DNA of 64,000 nt from Golubevia sp. BC0850 (taxonomy: Eukaryota; Basidiomycota; Exobasidiomycetes; Golubeviales; Golubeviaceae), in the NCBI GenBank assembly GCA_012976225.1, contig JAAVVG010000004.1, forward strand, positions 620,001 to 684,000, in the 5' to 3' direction. The notes below the pieces were generated by a model. It made no database searches and was not told where the DNA came from. It saw only the letters and a program-made list of their open reading frames with translations. The first letter of the stretch is position 1. Each line of letters begins with the position of its first letter. Shown one piece after another: positions 32,401 through 44,500 of this stretch. The position numbers and the translations under genes are program-made.

Positions 32401-35400
32401 CTTGGAAGGAAGAGATGAACTCGTTTCAAATACTCCTTCACCTTCCATTAGTCCGGCTGGTGGTTCAATGAGAAGAAGTAGCATCATCTACAAATCAAGC
32501 AAAAATACCGATAACTCTGCTTCTCCATCTTCCAATTCTAGTTACTTCCCCCATGAATCGTCTGCCTCATCATCCTCGGCATCATCATCCACCTCAATCA
32601 CTCCTTCTAACTCAGGGTCAAATCTCAACCTCAATTCATCCAACTCCGTCTCTCTTGCAACTCACGAAGAACTCAAGTCCAAGTCTGCTAGAGATTTGAA
32701 TCTTCTCGAAATCTCTAGATCGCAAGTCGAGAGGTTGCAAAAAGAGTTGGACATCCAAATCTCAAGATCTTCTTCTGAGTATGTTGAATTAGAATCAAAA
32801 TCTACTTCTCAATACAAAGAGCTTGAGAATTGGGGTATTGAACAGAAGAAAGCTTTAGGTTTAACTATTCAAGGATTAGAGAATCAACTTAATGAAGCTT
32901 TGCAGAAAGTTCAAGAACTAGAAATTCAACAAAGAGACGGTGGTGAGAGATTGAGAGGAATGGAACAGGAACTTAGAGAGAAAGACGAAGAATTGAAGGA
33001 GAGGCTAGAAGACTTTGAGAACGAAAGGGATAATTGGAAAGAAGATGAAGAAGGTTGGAGAACTAGATGTTCGAATGCTGAGAAGGGAATCATGAAGGAA
33101 AGAAGTAAAGTCGAAGAAGCAAGTAGAAAATCAGAAGCGTTACGCAAGAGGACAAAGGTTCTAACCGAAACTCTTGAGAAGGGAGGTCTAGAAATCCCAG
33201 CAGAAGAAGAATCTCTTGGAACTGGAAATGAAGAATTCTCTTTCGATTTGGCTACTGTTTTAAGAAGTCCTGCTATTGGTGGACCGATGAGATCTCCTGC
33301 TATCGGATCTGGAGACGCTTCTGGTTATTTCTCTCCTTCTTTCAATTCGGGTAGAAGTTTCAGTGGGAACAATGGAGTTGGTAGAACTAGTAGAGATGTT
33401 GAAGATACTCCTGCTACGGTTCAATTGCTAAAGGAAATGAGACAACAAATCTTCAATTTGGCCGGAAGTCTTGAACATGAAAGGAAAGAACATTTAAGAG
33501 CTAGAAAAGAATGTGAAGAATTGAAAGAAGCTTCAAATTCTGCTATGAATCAGGAAGAGGAAGAGGAACTCAACGATTCTTCAAATGACTCGAATGAAAT
33601 GAACTCTACTTTAGATGGACCTTTGACTAATAACAATGATGGTTCTTTGAGAAGAAGTACTTCAAATCCAAGAATCGGTTCAAGTGCAAGAACCAAAAAA
33701 CATGTTTTCGCTTATGATTCTTCTATGGGAAGCTTTGGTCAATCGGTTGGAAGCAACAGTTGTAGTGGTGGTGATCGAATCAGAAGTCAAAATGTTTCTA
33801 TTAGCATGAGCACATCAACTGACGACACTGGATTGGATGATGAATCTCTGAACCTTGGAAACTCCAGCACCAAAGATTACCAAACCGGTTTAACTCAAGA
33901 TTCTAAGATCCCTCCTCTTTCAAGCTCTAGTTCAGTCGCAAGTAACCTTACCGTCATTCCGACTTCTGGTTCTGATGAGGATATAGTAGGACTCGGAGTT
34001 GCAATGGGTGGACTTCAAACTCTGACCGAAGAAGAGGAAGCGGAAACTTTGGAAGCAGACGATGAACCTAAAGAAATGGAAGCTGGTTCTCCTTTCGGAG
34101 AAGCTCAAGAACATTTAGTAGATAATGACTTCGATTTGGAAGCTGGACCTGCCGGTGATTGGGAGGATGAAGATGAAGAAGAGTTAGAAGCAACAATTCC
34201 TCCAACTCCCGCTCTTGATCACGACGAGCAGTACGAATCTACTCCTCCTCCTTCATATAGATCTGGAGATCATCAAACTTCTTCTTCTCAGGGAGAAGAT
34301 CTCGACTTCAACAATCGTGACAGCGGAGGTTCAACTGAAAGTCATGGTCCAGTCTCTCCGGTTGAACAACAAGTTTTAGTCGAGGAAGACGATGATTATG
34401 AAGATGAAGAAGAATCGGAAGACGAAGAGAGCCCTCAATCCTCAACTCCTTCTGGAGAACCAAGACCTGAGTTCCTTCGAGAATGGTCATTCTCTAGAGC
34501 CACCGCTGCAGTTCAATCTCAACATAAATCAAAGAGAAGCTCCAAAAGTCAAGCAGGTCCAAAGAAGAAATCCAAAAAGACCAAAGCCTTGAAGGAGAAG
34601 GAGATGGTGGTGGATATGGAAGATTTCTTTGGTATCATGTCAGATCATTCCCTACCTCCTTTACCAACTCCAGCTGAAGCTTTAGAAATGCCGCCAGTCT
34701 ATATCGAACCTGCTTCTACTTTCGGATTTGGAATTCTAGGTGCAAGTCAATCTTATGACAAAGCTCCAAGATCTTCAATGAGAGTTGCTTCTGTTGTTAA
34801 TCCAACTGGTGGAGTTCGTAGACCTCCAGTTGCAAGATCTGCTTACATCAGAGAATCCTTTGAATCAAATCATCAAGATGGTTCTTTCTCTTCTACCAAT
34901 TCAAATCAACTCAACAACACTTCTTCACCTCATGGTTCCATTTCTTCAAATTCAAACTCTAATTCTTCAGGAAGTATCTCTGGAAATGCAATCGCTTTCG
35001 CAACTTCAGCAGTTTCAGCTAAAGCTTTAAGTAGAATGTCTTTACAAGGTTTAAGTTCTGCTTTCTCTGGTTTAGGTGGTTATTTAACTTCTCAATCTGG
35101 TAGTGCTGTCAGCGTTGCTGCAAATGCTACCAGAATGTGTAATGGAAATGGTGAAATCTCTCCAGTTCATGAAAACGTTTTGAATTTAGGTGGGAATTCT
35201 GAAAGCGTTGACTGGATTGAAGCTAGAAGGAGAGAATCTTCTGAAAATGATGGTTTCTATCAAGGTGAAGATGATGATGATATGCATCCTGCTGTCAGGA
35301 AAGCTATTGGAAATTCTTCAAATGGTCCATTCAGCTCAATCTCTTCTAGAAATTCTGAATCTTCAAACAAATTCTCTAATTCTTCCAACTTCAAAAGAAG

Positions 35401-35509
35401 GTTTTTGAGTAAGGAAGAATGTCAAAAACCAATTGAAACTCCAATCTGGTTGTTGGATTTCGAGAGGTCTACCATGGGTAAAGGAGCTGGTCCTCTTATT
35501 ATGCTTTGA
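29460..35509 (+). CDS. Large Ser/Asn-rich protein with central coiled coil (1793 aa), function unknown
   Basis: Two exons: 29460..29513 (18 codons, MDSSSKTRDDSIQAAKKK) and 30182..35509, with a long 668-nt intron. The N-terminus QAAKKKLKTFRAKQ is a short basic helix spanning the intron. It recalls the AAAKKKL start of golgins such as GM130, but this is only suggestive. Residues about 25-830 are disordered, Ser/Asn/Arg-rich, with many R-x-x-S and SPxP motifs (likely kinase targets). A heptad-rich coiled coil spans about 850-1020 (SQVERLQKELDIQ, LTIQGLENQLNEALQKVQEL), with a short one near 1100-1140. Acidic tracts surround 1280-1430, with a Lys-rich stretch after. A (GAA)n run encodes poly-Glu near 31715. 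It is probably a scaffold or tether protein. Confidence 0.75.
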
Positions 35510-36435
35510 AAAGCCAACTTTGAACCCAATTGCCCTATCCTTCTCGACATTCTTGGTGAGTTTCTTTGTTTTGATTGTGACTTCTTTGCTGGACTCTCGC
35601 TCTGTGATCAAGTCGCTAACCTCGATCTGCCTTCCTCTTTTGTCCTTTTCTTCTTCTGCTTCTTCTACAGCCTATGCTCCTTCTCATTTGATTCTCATCA
35701 AAACCTCATTATACCTCCAATTCTACTTTGGTGTATCTTTCAACGACCTCTCTCTTACCCCTCCTTCAATCATGACAACGCTCTTCAAATCGTACATTTC
35801 AAGAACCTCAAAAAATCCTCAAGAAAATGAACCTCAAAAAAGAGCTTCTGATCTCTTTCAATCCAAACAATTTACAATATGATGTCACCCTTACAACTTT
35901 TTTCGTTCTCGTTTCCTTCGCTCCATCTCTTTTTTCCGACCCTATTTGTTCCCGTCATTTTTCTCCCATTTTTTTCATTATTCGTGTTTCCACATGATCT
36001 TCTGTTCTCCGCTTCTCCTTTTCTATTGACGCGACTTTGTATCTTTTCTTTGACCTTTCTCAACAACGCCTTTTCGTTTTTTAATGTCCCCACTTAAAAC
36101 CTTTCACACAATCCAAACTCGTCTCAATGATTTTTTAATCCCTTTTTCTCCGCTCTTTCGGTCTTATCCGCCGCGATACAAGTACTTTTCGACCTGCTCT
36201 ACGGCATTTTGTCGATGGTATAGATTACTAACTCGAGCAACGACTAATGAAGAAGATGTGAACGTAGAATTTATAAGTTTCGATTCAAAGAAAGAAGCTT
36301 GAGATTGCAAAGAGAAAGTAGGAGTCGACAGTACTCGAGACCGAGGAGGTAGTGTTACACGCTTGAAGTCAAGCCCAGCTGGTCCCAAGAAATTGGTGTA
36401 TATATAATGGAGAGAATCTTCTGATCAATATGATT
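35510..36435. other. Intergenic region
   Basis: About 925 bp, T-rich at 35.6-36.1 kb, between the coiled-coil gene and copy 2 of the duplicated segment. Open frames here look like chance readings of pyrimidine-rich sequence. No gene recognised. Confidence 0.5.
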
Positions 36436-36446
36436 AGGTCAAACAG

Positions 36447-37042
36447 CTAGATAGCAAATCCAGAAAGCTGCTTGACGTAACCGGTCGAGCCAGAGATGGA
36501 GTTCTTGGAGCCGTTGCCCTTTTGATCTTGGTTCCCGCAGTTGGTCAAGGTCGAAGCGTCGTGAGAAGATCTGTAGAGGGAGCAAGTCTGAGAAGATGAT
36601 TGAAGAGTAAGAGAGAGAACGGAGTCATTGAAAGGAAGAGATTTTGAAGAAATAGATAAGGGTGCACTCACAAGTCCATTCGCCTTGACAGAGTTGGCGT
36701 CGCTGTAGACGTTGACGAATTTACATCCAGAGACAGAATCTGTAGCCAAGAAGAAAACGAAAGTGAGATTGTGCTGAGATCGCGCTTTGACTCGAATCGA
36801 CCCTTGAAATTCTAGTGCGGGTGCTCACCACAGAAATCGAGGCAGTCGTTGACAGAGTCCTTGATAGCGTAAGTCATGTAGTCGGGAGCTTGGACTGCAC
36901 AATTCTTGAGGGCAAAGTTGACCGTGTAGTTCAAGTTGACGACCGAGCGATCCTCCATTTGTTGAGCGGGAGCAGCCCTGATTGAAACCAGGGAAGTGGC
37001 GGCGGCGAGAAGAAGGGAAGAGGAGAGGGTGATGAATTGCAT
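36447..37042 (-). CDS. Small secreted Cys-rich (PAN/apple-like) protein, copy 2 (140 aa)
   Basis: Complement of 36829..37042, 36672..36739, 36447..36587. The protein is identical to the 25195..25790 gene, including signal peptide, C-x3-C, GCKF and LTCSLY motifs and both introns. Both copies keep intact frames and the promoter, so both are likely expressed. Retained introns exclude origin by retroposition. Confidence 0.85.
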
Positions 37043-37170
37043 GTTGAAGGATGAGAGGAAGTGGAGATGAGGGTGGATGATCGATGGGGCTAGATGAAGA
37101 AGAACAAGAGGAGAGAAGAAAGAGATGTGTTGAGGTGAAGGAATCGAGAAAAGGTGAGAAGAGTCGCCAG

Positions 37171-37178
37171 CTTTTATA
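37171..37178 (-). promoter_or_regulatory. TATA box of secreted-protein copy 2
   Basis: TATAAAAG, same relative position as in copy 1. Confidence 0.65.
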
Positions 37179-37446
37179 GGCAAACAGGAGCTGGTCGGGT
37201 TTTGGAGAGTTGAATCCTCTCGTCTGCATCCGTATTGAATCTTCATACCAGACTGCTCCAGAAATCAGCTGAAGAGAAGGACGATAGCATTCCCGAATCT
37301 ATCAAGCGGTGGCGAATACAGGACGAGGCCGACTTAGTCTCAAGCTAGGATCAGTCCCGAGAGGCCCTTTGGGTCACAGTAACCTGCCTAGGGTAATCAG
37401 ATAATGTCTTTTCTTGTCTTCCGGAAGGAATGTGGGGTCGAACATG

Positions 37447-38432
37447 AAAAGTCCCGAATCCAAGAGACGCAATGAGCGACGAAAAGGCCCAGATGGAAGA
37501 TTGGACGATTCGACATAGTAAGCTGTAGTCGGTAAAAGCTCAAATTCGAGACCTTTCCATCTCTTGATTCAGAATTCAGCTGTATTCTCAGGTGAAGCGG
37601 TGAAGAGAAAAAGGTGGCAGCTTCAACTTCTTCAATTTCCCTTTTGCTGCCTATTTACAATAAGCTCTGTCCTGTCCCATCCCATCCCTTTCTCTTTCTC
37701 TCTTTCCCCTTTCTTCTTCTCACCCGTCCAAAGCATTTGACTTTTTTTAATTCAGTATGTCTGACAGAGGAATCAAAACATAGCGAACGCCAATCTATCG
37801 AAGTGGGAACCATACCCTCATTCGGAGAAAAAGAAAGCTGCCTTGTCTCCATGCGAACCCAGCGTCCACATCGAAGATCTGGTCAATCACTTAATAGCAG
37901 TGACCTCCACGATAAGTCACTGGAGAGCAGATCGCTGAATGATTTGAGTAAGTAAAAGGCTCCTCACTTATGTGACCTCAGTAGGACCCACTCCATCCCT
38001 CAATCGCATCCTTCCATCTTTGCAGGCATACGTTCGGTTTCAAACTTCTCGGCGCCTCCTTCAATTTCATTGCATAGGATGGGATGATGATTGTTGTTCA
38101 AGCGCCGTTCAAGGAGCAGTTTCAAGGTAACTCAAACATTGCAGCATACGCAAGTGAGAATCCTTTCTCTGGTTCAGAACTTAGTTCCGGGGATCATCTC
38201 CAAATCATTATCCGGTTTAAGGGAACCCATTTCTATCCAGAAGACGATATAAAAGGGACCCTTTCCTACTACATTTCCGTTTCCCTCACACTTTTCTCCT
38301 CGTCAACTTTTCTTCTTCTTTCAGTAGCTGGCTACTCCCTATTCTAACTATCTCTTCCTTTCGTTCTTCATTACCTATTCAAAACACTTCTTCTTTAAAG
38401 TCTGACATATCTTCCATTAACTTCACTCAAAC
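37447..38432. other. Divergent intergenic region
   Basis: About 990 bp between copy 2 and the plus-strand repeat-containing secreted protein. A 113-codon frame at 37614 has no family signature and is not called. The right end carries the TATA box and pyrimidine-rich leader of the next gene. Confidence 0.5.
38248..38255 (+). promoter_or_regulatory. TATA box of the 38433 gene
   Basis: TATAAAAG, 178 bp before the ATG, followed by a long CT-rich leader. Confidence 0.55.
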
Positions 38433-39779
38433 ATGCAGTTCAGCAAGATCAATCTCGCCATCTCCCTTGCCTTGGTTTCGTCAACCGTAGTCTCGGCTGC
38501 CCCCGTTGTCAATGTGAGTGCATCCTTGTGCACTTTGCCGAATCCTACAGCTCTTTCTTACTTATTCTCGAACTTTTTCCTCCTTCTCAGCAACAACGCG
38601 AGGAAGGCCGCCTTCCAGGATTACAGTTCTTTCTGAGTGAAACGGCGTCGATACTCGATCCCACAGCTGACCCACATTCCACTTTTCTTGGACGCAGTTG
38701 GCAGCCAGATCCCCTCTCGGTCCTAAAGGTCTGAACGATTATCTACAATCCAAACAGGGCCAGACCCCCAAGGAGAGTCAGGAGCTCTCAGATCTCAGGA
38801 AAGCCTTTGGAGAGCTTCCTCGAGACCTTCCTGCTGGAGACATTTCACGCAGGAACATTGCCAAGATACTTTTGGGAGGAGCCGGGGGAGCTTTGTTCGT
38901 CGACCAAGTACTTAGACCGCTCTTTAACAAGGGAGCTGATGTTGAAGCTCGTGCTGTGGAAGAGACTTCCTTCTCTCGTGAGTTCTTCTGCCCACTCCTC
39001 TGACGTAGCTTTTCTTCTACGGCCCATCTCACTACCCTTACCCATCCAATCAAATCTCGCTCTAATATGTTCTTTCTTCTCCAGCTGAGTTCATGGCCGC
39101 CCTAGAAGCCATCCGCGCCGGAGACTTCGGCGCCCAACCAAGGGCTGACCTTCCTGCTGGAGACGTTTCACGCAGAAACATTGGCAAGGCACTTCTAGGG
39201 GGAGCTGGAGGAGCTTTAATCTACAACCAATTCATTAAGCCGCTCTTCAACAAGGGGCCCGATGTTCAAGCTCGTGCTGTGGAAAAGACTTCCTTCACTC
39301 GTGAGTTCTTCTACCCACTCCTCTGATGTAGCTTTTCTTCTATGGCCCATCTCACTGTCCTTAACTACCCATTCGAACTTCTTTCTGCGTATTTTTCTTT
39401 CTCCAGCTGAGTTCATGGCCGCCCTAGAAGCCATCAGCGCCAGAGACTTCGACAAGCATTCTCTCTATGATTCACCTGAGAAGAGGATGAGTTCAATGAA
39501 CATACTGCTGACAGGTATGTTGGGAGCTGTCACGGCATCTCTTGCCTTGTCTGGTTGGGCTTCAACAAGGAAGGAAGGTCAAGATGCTGTAGCAGACGCC
39601 ATTCGTCGCGACGAGAGTTCTTTCTCTGTACGGAACATTTTCTCCTCTCTCGAACACAAATCTAGAATCTGGATCTCAGCTCTCAGAGGCTGACCACGTT
39701 GTGTTCTCTTTTCTTCTCTCCCTTTGCTTCTTTCCAGGCTGCAATTCGCAACGTCGATGACTTTGACCTTTTGGGTTGA
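38433..39779 (+). CDS. Secreted/exported protein with duplicated exon module (279 aa), function unknown
   Basis: Model 38433..38513, 38698..38977, 39085..39300, 39407..39627, 39738..39779; the frame closes. Exon 1 encodes a signal peptide (LAISLALVSSTVVSAAP). The body has two near-identical modules reading DLPAGD[IV]SRRNI, LLGGAGGAL and PLFNKG, then DV[EQ]ARAVE and TSF[ST]|PEFMAALEAI. A degenerate third start (DESSFS|AAIRNVDDFD) spans the last junction and supports the final short exon. The GGAGGAL segment in each module is Gly/Ala-rich and hydrophobic. Exon 3 is 216 nt, so modules can be added or lost without breaking the frame. Family not recognised. The last intron (donor GTACGG) is less certain; reading through it would end at 39693. 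Confidence 0.7.
38824..39451 (+). repeat. Tandem exon+intron duplication inside the 38433 gene
   Basis: The unit from gaccttcctgctggagac at 38824 recurs at 39147, a period of 323 bp. Not only the coding parts but also introns 2 and 3 are clearly related (both begin gtgagttcttct and share cccatctcact). The duplication therefore happened at DNA level and is fairly recent. Confidence 0.85.
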
Positions 39780-40320
39780 AGATCTTCGCTTTCCTCTGTC
39801 GATTTTCTGGTGTCTAGATACAATTTCTTGATCTTTATAGAGCGGTTGTCAACTCTCGAATACACAGGTTCGAGATCATTTGAAACAATCTACTCGAGAA
39901 AGAGACTGCGGCCTGTTTGACCAGTAGCCATGTAAGAGCAAGGTCAGGTCTTCGAACCCTAAAGCGAGACAGAGTGAAACTCATGGTTTTTTGAACAAGA
40001 GAAACTACTGTATGAACTCACGTTTTCCGGAAGATTTCAAATCTCCACCTTCCACATCAAAAGCTCCCTTTCATCATCAGCCAGTCGATCTATCAGAGCT
40101 CTAGTCGCATTGAGCTACCTGCGCAAAGGAATGACTGGCTTCTTGATGGGTTCCATTTTGATCCCTCCCACCACGTCATTCCCGCGTCTGTGTTTCGTTT
40201 TCTGTCCAACAACATTCCTCAGACTTCATGTGGCTGAGCTGAGATGGCGATCCACGGAGATTGAAGTCTTCGAGAGCTATTCAGCTCACGCGTCAAACTT
40301 CCTGGTCTTGACTCGTTGAT
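39780..40320. other. Intergenic region
   Basis: About 540 bp, no convincing gene. It may include decayed N-terminal sequence of the transporter remnant that follows, but I could not align any to the family. Confidence 0.4.
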
Positions 40321-40843
40321 GAGTTCTTGTCCTACCCTATTCTTCAATTGGGAGCTATGTTGGGTGCTGCAAGTGGTGAGTGGCTTTGCTAAGTCTCGGC
40401 TTTTGAGCTCGATGTGTTACTGACCTCCCGTCTCTCTTCCTCCAGTTGGTTATCTGGCCGACAGATTCTCAAGAAGAATTGCTATCCGAATTGGTGTCGT
40501 ATGGTTCATCGTTGGAAGTGCTATTCAAACAGGTGGGTTTCTCTTGCATGGTCTTCTCGCTTTCCCATCCCCTTGACTCACGCTCACCTCGTCTTCTCCC
40601 CACAGGTTCTATCAGCTATGCAATGCTCGTTCAATTGGTGGAGTTGGTATTGGTCAACTTTCTATGGTTGCGCCATTATATATCGTGAGTGAACTGGAGA
40701 GCTGTTCGAGCCTTCGAGGAATCGGGACTCTGGACTGACCCTTCTTCTTACCCTGCTCCTTCGCTTGCTTATTTTCTTCTCAGGGTAAGATTCCTCCAAA
40801 ATCGATCAGAGGGATTCTCATTCACTATCCTTCAACTTCAAAG
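40321..40843 (+). pseudogene. Remnant of an MFS sugar transporter
   Basis: Four small exon-like pieces with good splice sites encode a central part of an MFS hexose transporter. They read YPILQLGAMLGAAS, VGYLADRFSRRIAIRIGVVW (the D-R-x-x-R-R loop motif), FIVGSAIQTG, then SIGGVGIGQLSMVAPLYI and PPKSIRGIL. Between SYAML and SIGGVG the frame is broken and the residues leading into the conserved Gly-Arg are missing. The N-terminal first helix and everything after about helix 4 are absent. This is about 100 residues of a family of about 500, so it is a truncated relic. Confidence 0.75.
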
Positions 40844-41562
40844 GTTGTAATCCTTTATCACTCTCGAAACAATCCTCTCTGTGTACCCTTGTAGACGCCC
40901 CACTTGTGCAATCCAAAGTTTCATGTACTTTCCTAGGTTTTTTCTTTTCTTTCTTCAGAACCACTCACTTGGTCGCTTCTTCTTTCCAGCTTGTTTCGAG
41001 AGAGATCGAACGTCGAGCGCGTCGATCATCTTCCCTCTCTAAACTCTTGAGCACCCTCTCTCGTCGTCTACAAAGCATTTTCTGAAAGCATTGAGAACGT
41101 TTAGCAGGAACAGAGGATAGGACTCAAGCAGGGACGATCCTTCATCGAGAGCACGCACTTCGTTTTCGAGCTTGGAGGAAATGATCTCATTGGGATTGAG
41201 AAGAATCAGGCCGAGAGGGGAACTAGAGATGAGAGATTAGCTCCACTGATTCGATGGCATACGCTCTTCTTAATCACGATCTGAAAAGAGTATAGCGAAC
41301 TACTTTGGAATTGAAGACGAAACGATGAGTGGTTCGGGACGAAGAAGAAGGAGGGAGAACGCGGATGGACGGAAGAAAACGCGAGTGAATGGTGGTCCGT
41401 GTTTCTTCTGAAGATCTGAAGTGGCTGGAACTGTTGGATTGGTCTCGCATTGTCGACATTCAATTCGATTCTATTCAATTCAACACGCAAGTCAAAGAAA
41501 GGTTAGGATTAGGCCATCTAACTCTAACCGGCTAGCTCAAGGAAAGGTAGAAGGATTATCAG
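40844..41562. other. Intergenic region upstream of NUP120
   Basis: About 720 bp with no recognised gene; presumably the NUP120 promoter and leader. Confidence 0.5.
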
Positions 41563-44500
41563 ATGGTGATGGTTCCGTCTAGGTTGATTTCCACTCCCAT
41601 CTGGATTCTCAACACATCAACGACTTCTTCAACTTCTTCTTCTCAATTCCAACAAGCCACTCATTCAATTTCTGATGGTCAAGCTGAAGATGCGGATAAC
41701 ACAATAAGTTATGATTCAACTTCTGATGCAATCTTACCTTCAGTGGTTGATGATCATTCAAGGTTATCTTCAAGTCAAGCTTCAATCTGTTCAGCTTGCT
41801 TTCCTTCATCAGACAATTCAGGTGGCTGGATCTTAGCAAGATTTTTACCAAATTCAAACAATTCATTGGAACTTAGATTCTTACCTTCAATAGATTCATC
41901 TTCTTCTTCCTCCTCTTCCTCCTCCTCCCATTCTTCTTTCACTCCTCAATTAGATTCACTACTCAATTCTCCACCTCCTCAATATTTCAATTTCCCAACT
42001 TCAATTCTACCAAACATTCAATTAATTCCAGATTTACAACATGAATCCCTTTACGTTTTATTACTTTCTAATAATGGGATCCTTTATAGATTGAGGTTTA
42101 ACCTTCCTTTCTTGTTTAACAATCCTACTTATTCCGATGATTGGAAATACAATTATAAGGTAACTGCTATAGCCAACTTTGGGGAGAATGAAAGTTATAG
42201 ACCCACTGGTTTATATGCTGTTGATGCTGGATTGGTGATCATCACTCTTAGAGATGGAAGCTTCCTCAAGTTACAACAGGGAAGAGCTCCTGGTGGAAAG
42301 CAAGGCTATCAAGGTCAGTTAGAGATTGAGTCTTTTCTTAAAGAAGATTCATTGTTCATGAGTCAAATGGGACGTCGACATGATTTGAAGAGGCGAAAGA
42401 GAGGAGTGCGTGAGCTCGAGGGAGGTCCTCTGCAGCATTCTTTCGAGTTGGCTACCCAGCTTTTGGGAGGAGAAATCAAAAACCATCAGAAATCATGAAT
42501 GGGGGGAAACGCGTCTGTTCAAAGGTTCTGCAAGGAGCAGCTTTCCCTCTCTCGACCTCATCTCTGCGTGCCTTCCTCTCTCACGTCTCTTTCCTCTAAC
42601 TGAATAGATCTCTGTCCACCGTTTTTCTTGACCTTTGTGTTCTCGCCCGCAGGTCCATGGCGGGAAACTCTCCTCCGACCAAGTTCCTTCCTCTCTTCAG
42701 TTTCTCTATCTAGATTCTTCAAATCCAATCCTTCTTCTCAAAGTACTTCAAACTCAATCCTTGGGTCTTCAACTAATGAAATCTTATCTCTAACCACTTT
42801 CCTTCAAGGAGATGGACCTGCTCTAGCCTTTATAATTTCAAGAGATCGTAAATTAAAGATCTGGAATCTTGTGAACGAGAATTGTGTAAAGACATTAGAA
42901 CTTCCAAGTCGATTAGAAAGTTCTTCTTCTCAAGAGTCAGTTTTCACTGGATCATCAGAAGAAGAAGCTTCAAATTCCCTTTTCAATCCTAATTCTTCAA
43001 AGCCTTCGATCAAGATTTTCAACCTAGTAGAAGAATCCTGTTTGTTACTTTTGGCTTTCATTCCTTCTGGTTTACCTCATGGGGATTTTTTCTCTCTCTA
43101 TGAAGTTAAACTTGATGGATCCTCGGGTTTTGGTGCTAATGCTTCCAATGGAGGGATTGGCGAAATCATCCTAAGGTGGCAAGAGAAATGTCCTGAAACC
43201 TCTGATTTGAATTTAGTTGATATGATGATTAAACCTTTCAAAGGTGGAGAGGCTTGGAAAGTTGATAGTCTTTGGGAATCTTCTGAAGGAAGTACTCTGA
43301 AAACGATTCTTTTGGATGAAGTTTATCAAACGATAGATGACGAGGCTTTTAGCAGAAGTAGAGATGTTTCGGCGGAAGCAGATGGAGATGGTCAGGTTCG
43401 AACAATTTCTAATCCTTGGAAGACCGTTTCTTTAAATTCTACAGATTATAAACCTTTACATGGTCAGATCTTTGAACAAGATTTAACTTTGGCTTCTCAA
43501 GATTCAGATCTAGGTTCATTCTTTTTGGAAAGGATTTTAGAACCTAGTAGATTTTTAATCAGTTCTTTGGAAGCTGGAATTGAAGTTTATGAAAGAGATT
43601 TAAAGAAAGATTGGAAAGTTTCCAAAGGAAAGGAACATCATCCTTTAGGATTGTTTAAAGATTCTGATAATGCTCTCAACAAGTACGATGATCCACAAAA
43701 TCAAAGGAGTAAAGTGATTGAAAAGATCTCAAGTCTGGTTGGATGTTCTGTTCAACTTGAAATCGATCCTTCAACTGGTTTACCTCTTTATTCTGAAGTT
43801 AAAGCTAAGGTATTGAAGGAATGGATTAGATTCGTTTCTCTTATTGAAAGTTTTGAGAATCAAGCTAGGTTTCCTCTGGGATTGTGTTCTATGGAAGTTG
43901 GAATTAATAATCAGATTGAACTTGAACCGATTATTTTCACTAGGGAAATGTTGATCACTACTAGTAGAGAAGATGGTCCTATGTTGGTTGATAGAATTAG
44001 TAAAGTGCTTGGAAAGAATCCAGAGAATGAAGTGGGAAGAGAAAAGGAGAGAGCTGTTAGGAAGAATGAACTCGCAAGAAAGGAAATTGAGACTCTGTTG
44101 GAAGAGGAAATGGGAAGTGGACACGATGAAAGGAGGTTCTCGAACAATCAGAATTCGAATCTCAAGACTATTTCTCCAATTCTGGCTTCCTCTTCTTCAA
44201 GCTCATCAACTTCAATCTTCAAGTTGGCAGAACTCTTTTCTTCCTTCTATTCTTCAATTGCTAATCATTCTTCTACAAGTCTCAACAAGATTCTCCTTGT
44301 TGAACTTCCAAGGTTCTTATCCAATCCAATCGATTCGGCTGAAGATGCATGTCATGACCTTTGGGAAGAATCACTGGCAGGTAGCATTCCAGAAGACCAT
44401 CAACAAGAGCTTGAAAGAAGAACTTTAGAACTTGGAAATGATGGTGATTTAGAAGACGGTCTATGGAGGTTCTTGGAATTTTTGAAGGAAAGTAAAGGAG

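Larger units (their letters stand above)
36436..37446. repeat. Segmental duplication, copy 2 (1011 bp)
   Basis: Direct repeat of 25184..26195 at a distance of 11.25 kb; exons, introns and promoter are all identical by reading, with a single one-base length difference near its right end. Flanking sequences on both sides differ from copy 1. Confidence 0.95.

Noticed and set aside
25184-37446. Duplicated 1-kb segment as a transposable element
   Set aside because: No terminal repeats, transposase or reverse transcriptase, or poly(A) tail, and introns are retained; only two copies in the window.
37614-37955. 113-codon frame upstream of the modular secreted protein
   Set aside because: Low-complexity start, no domain, no splice partners, and it ends without any recognisable feature.
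39865-39960. Possible tRNA from a GGTTCGA-like box
   Set aside because: No pairing for T stem, acceptor or anticodon arm nearby.
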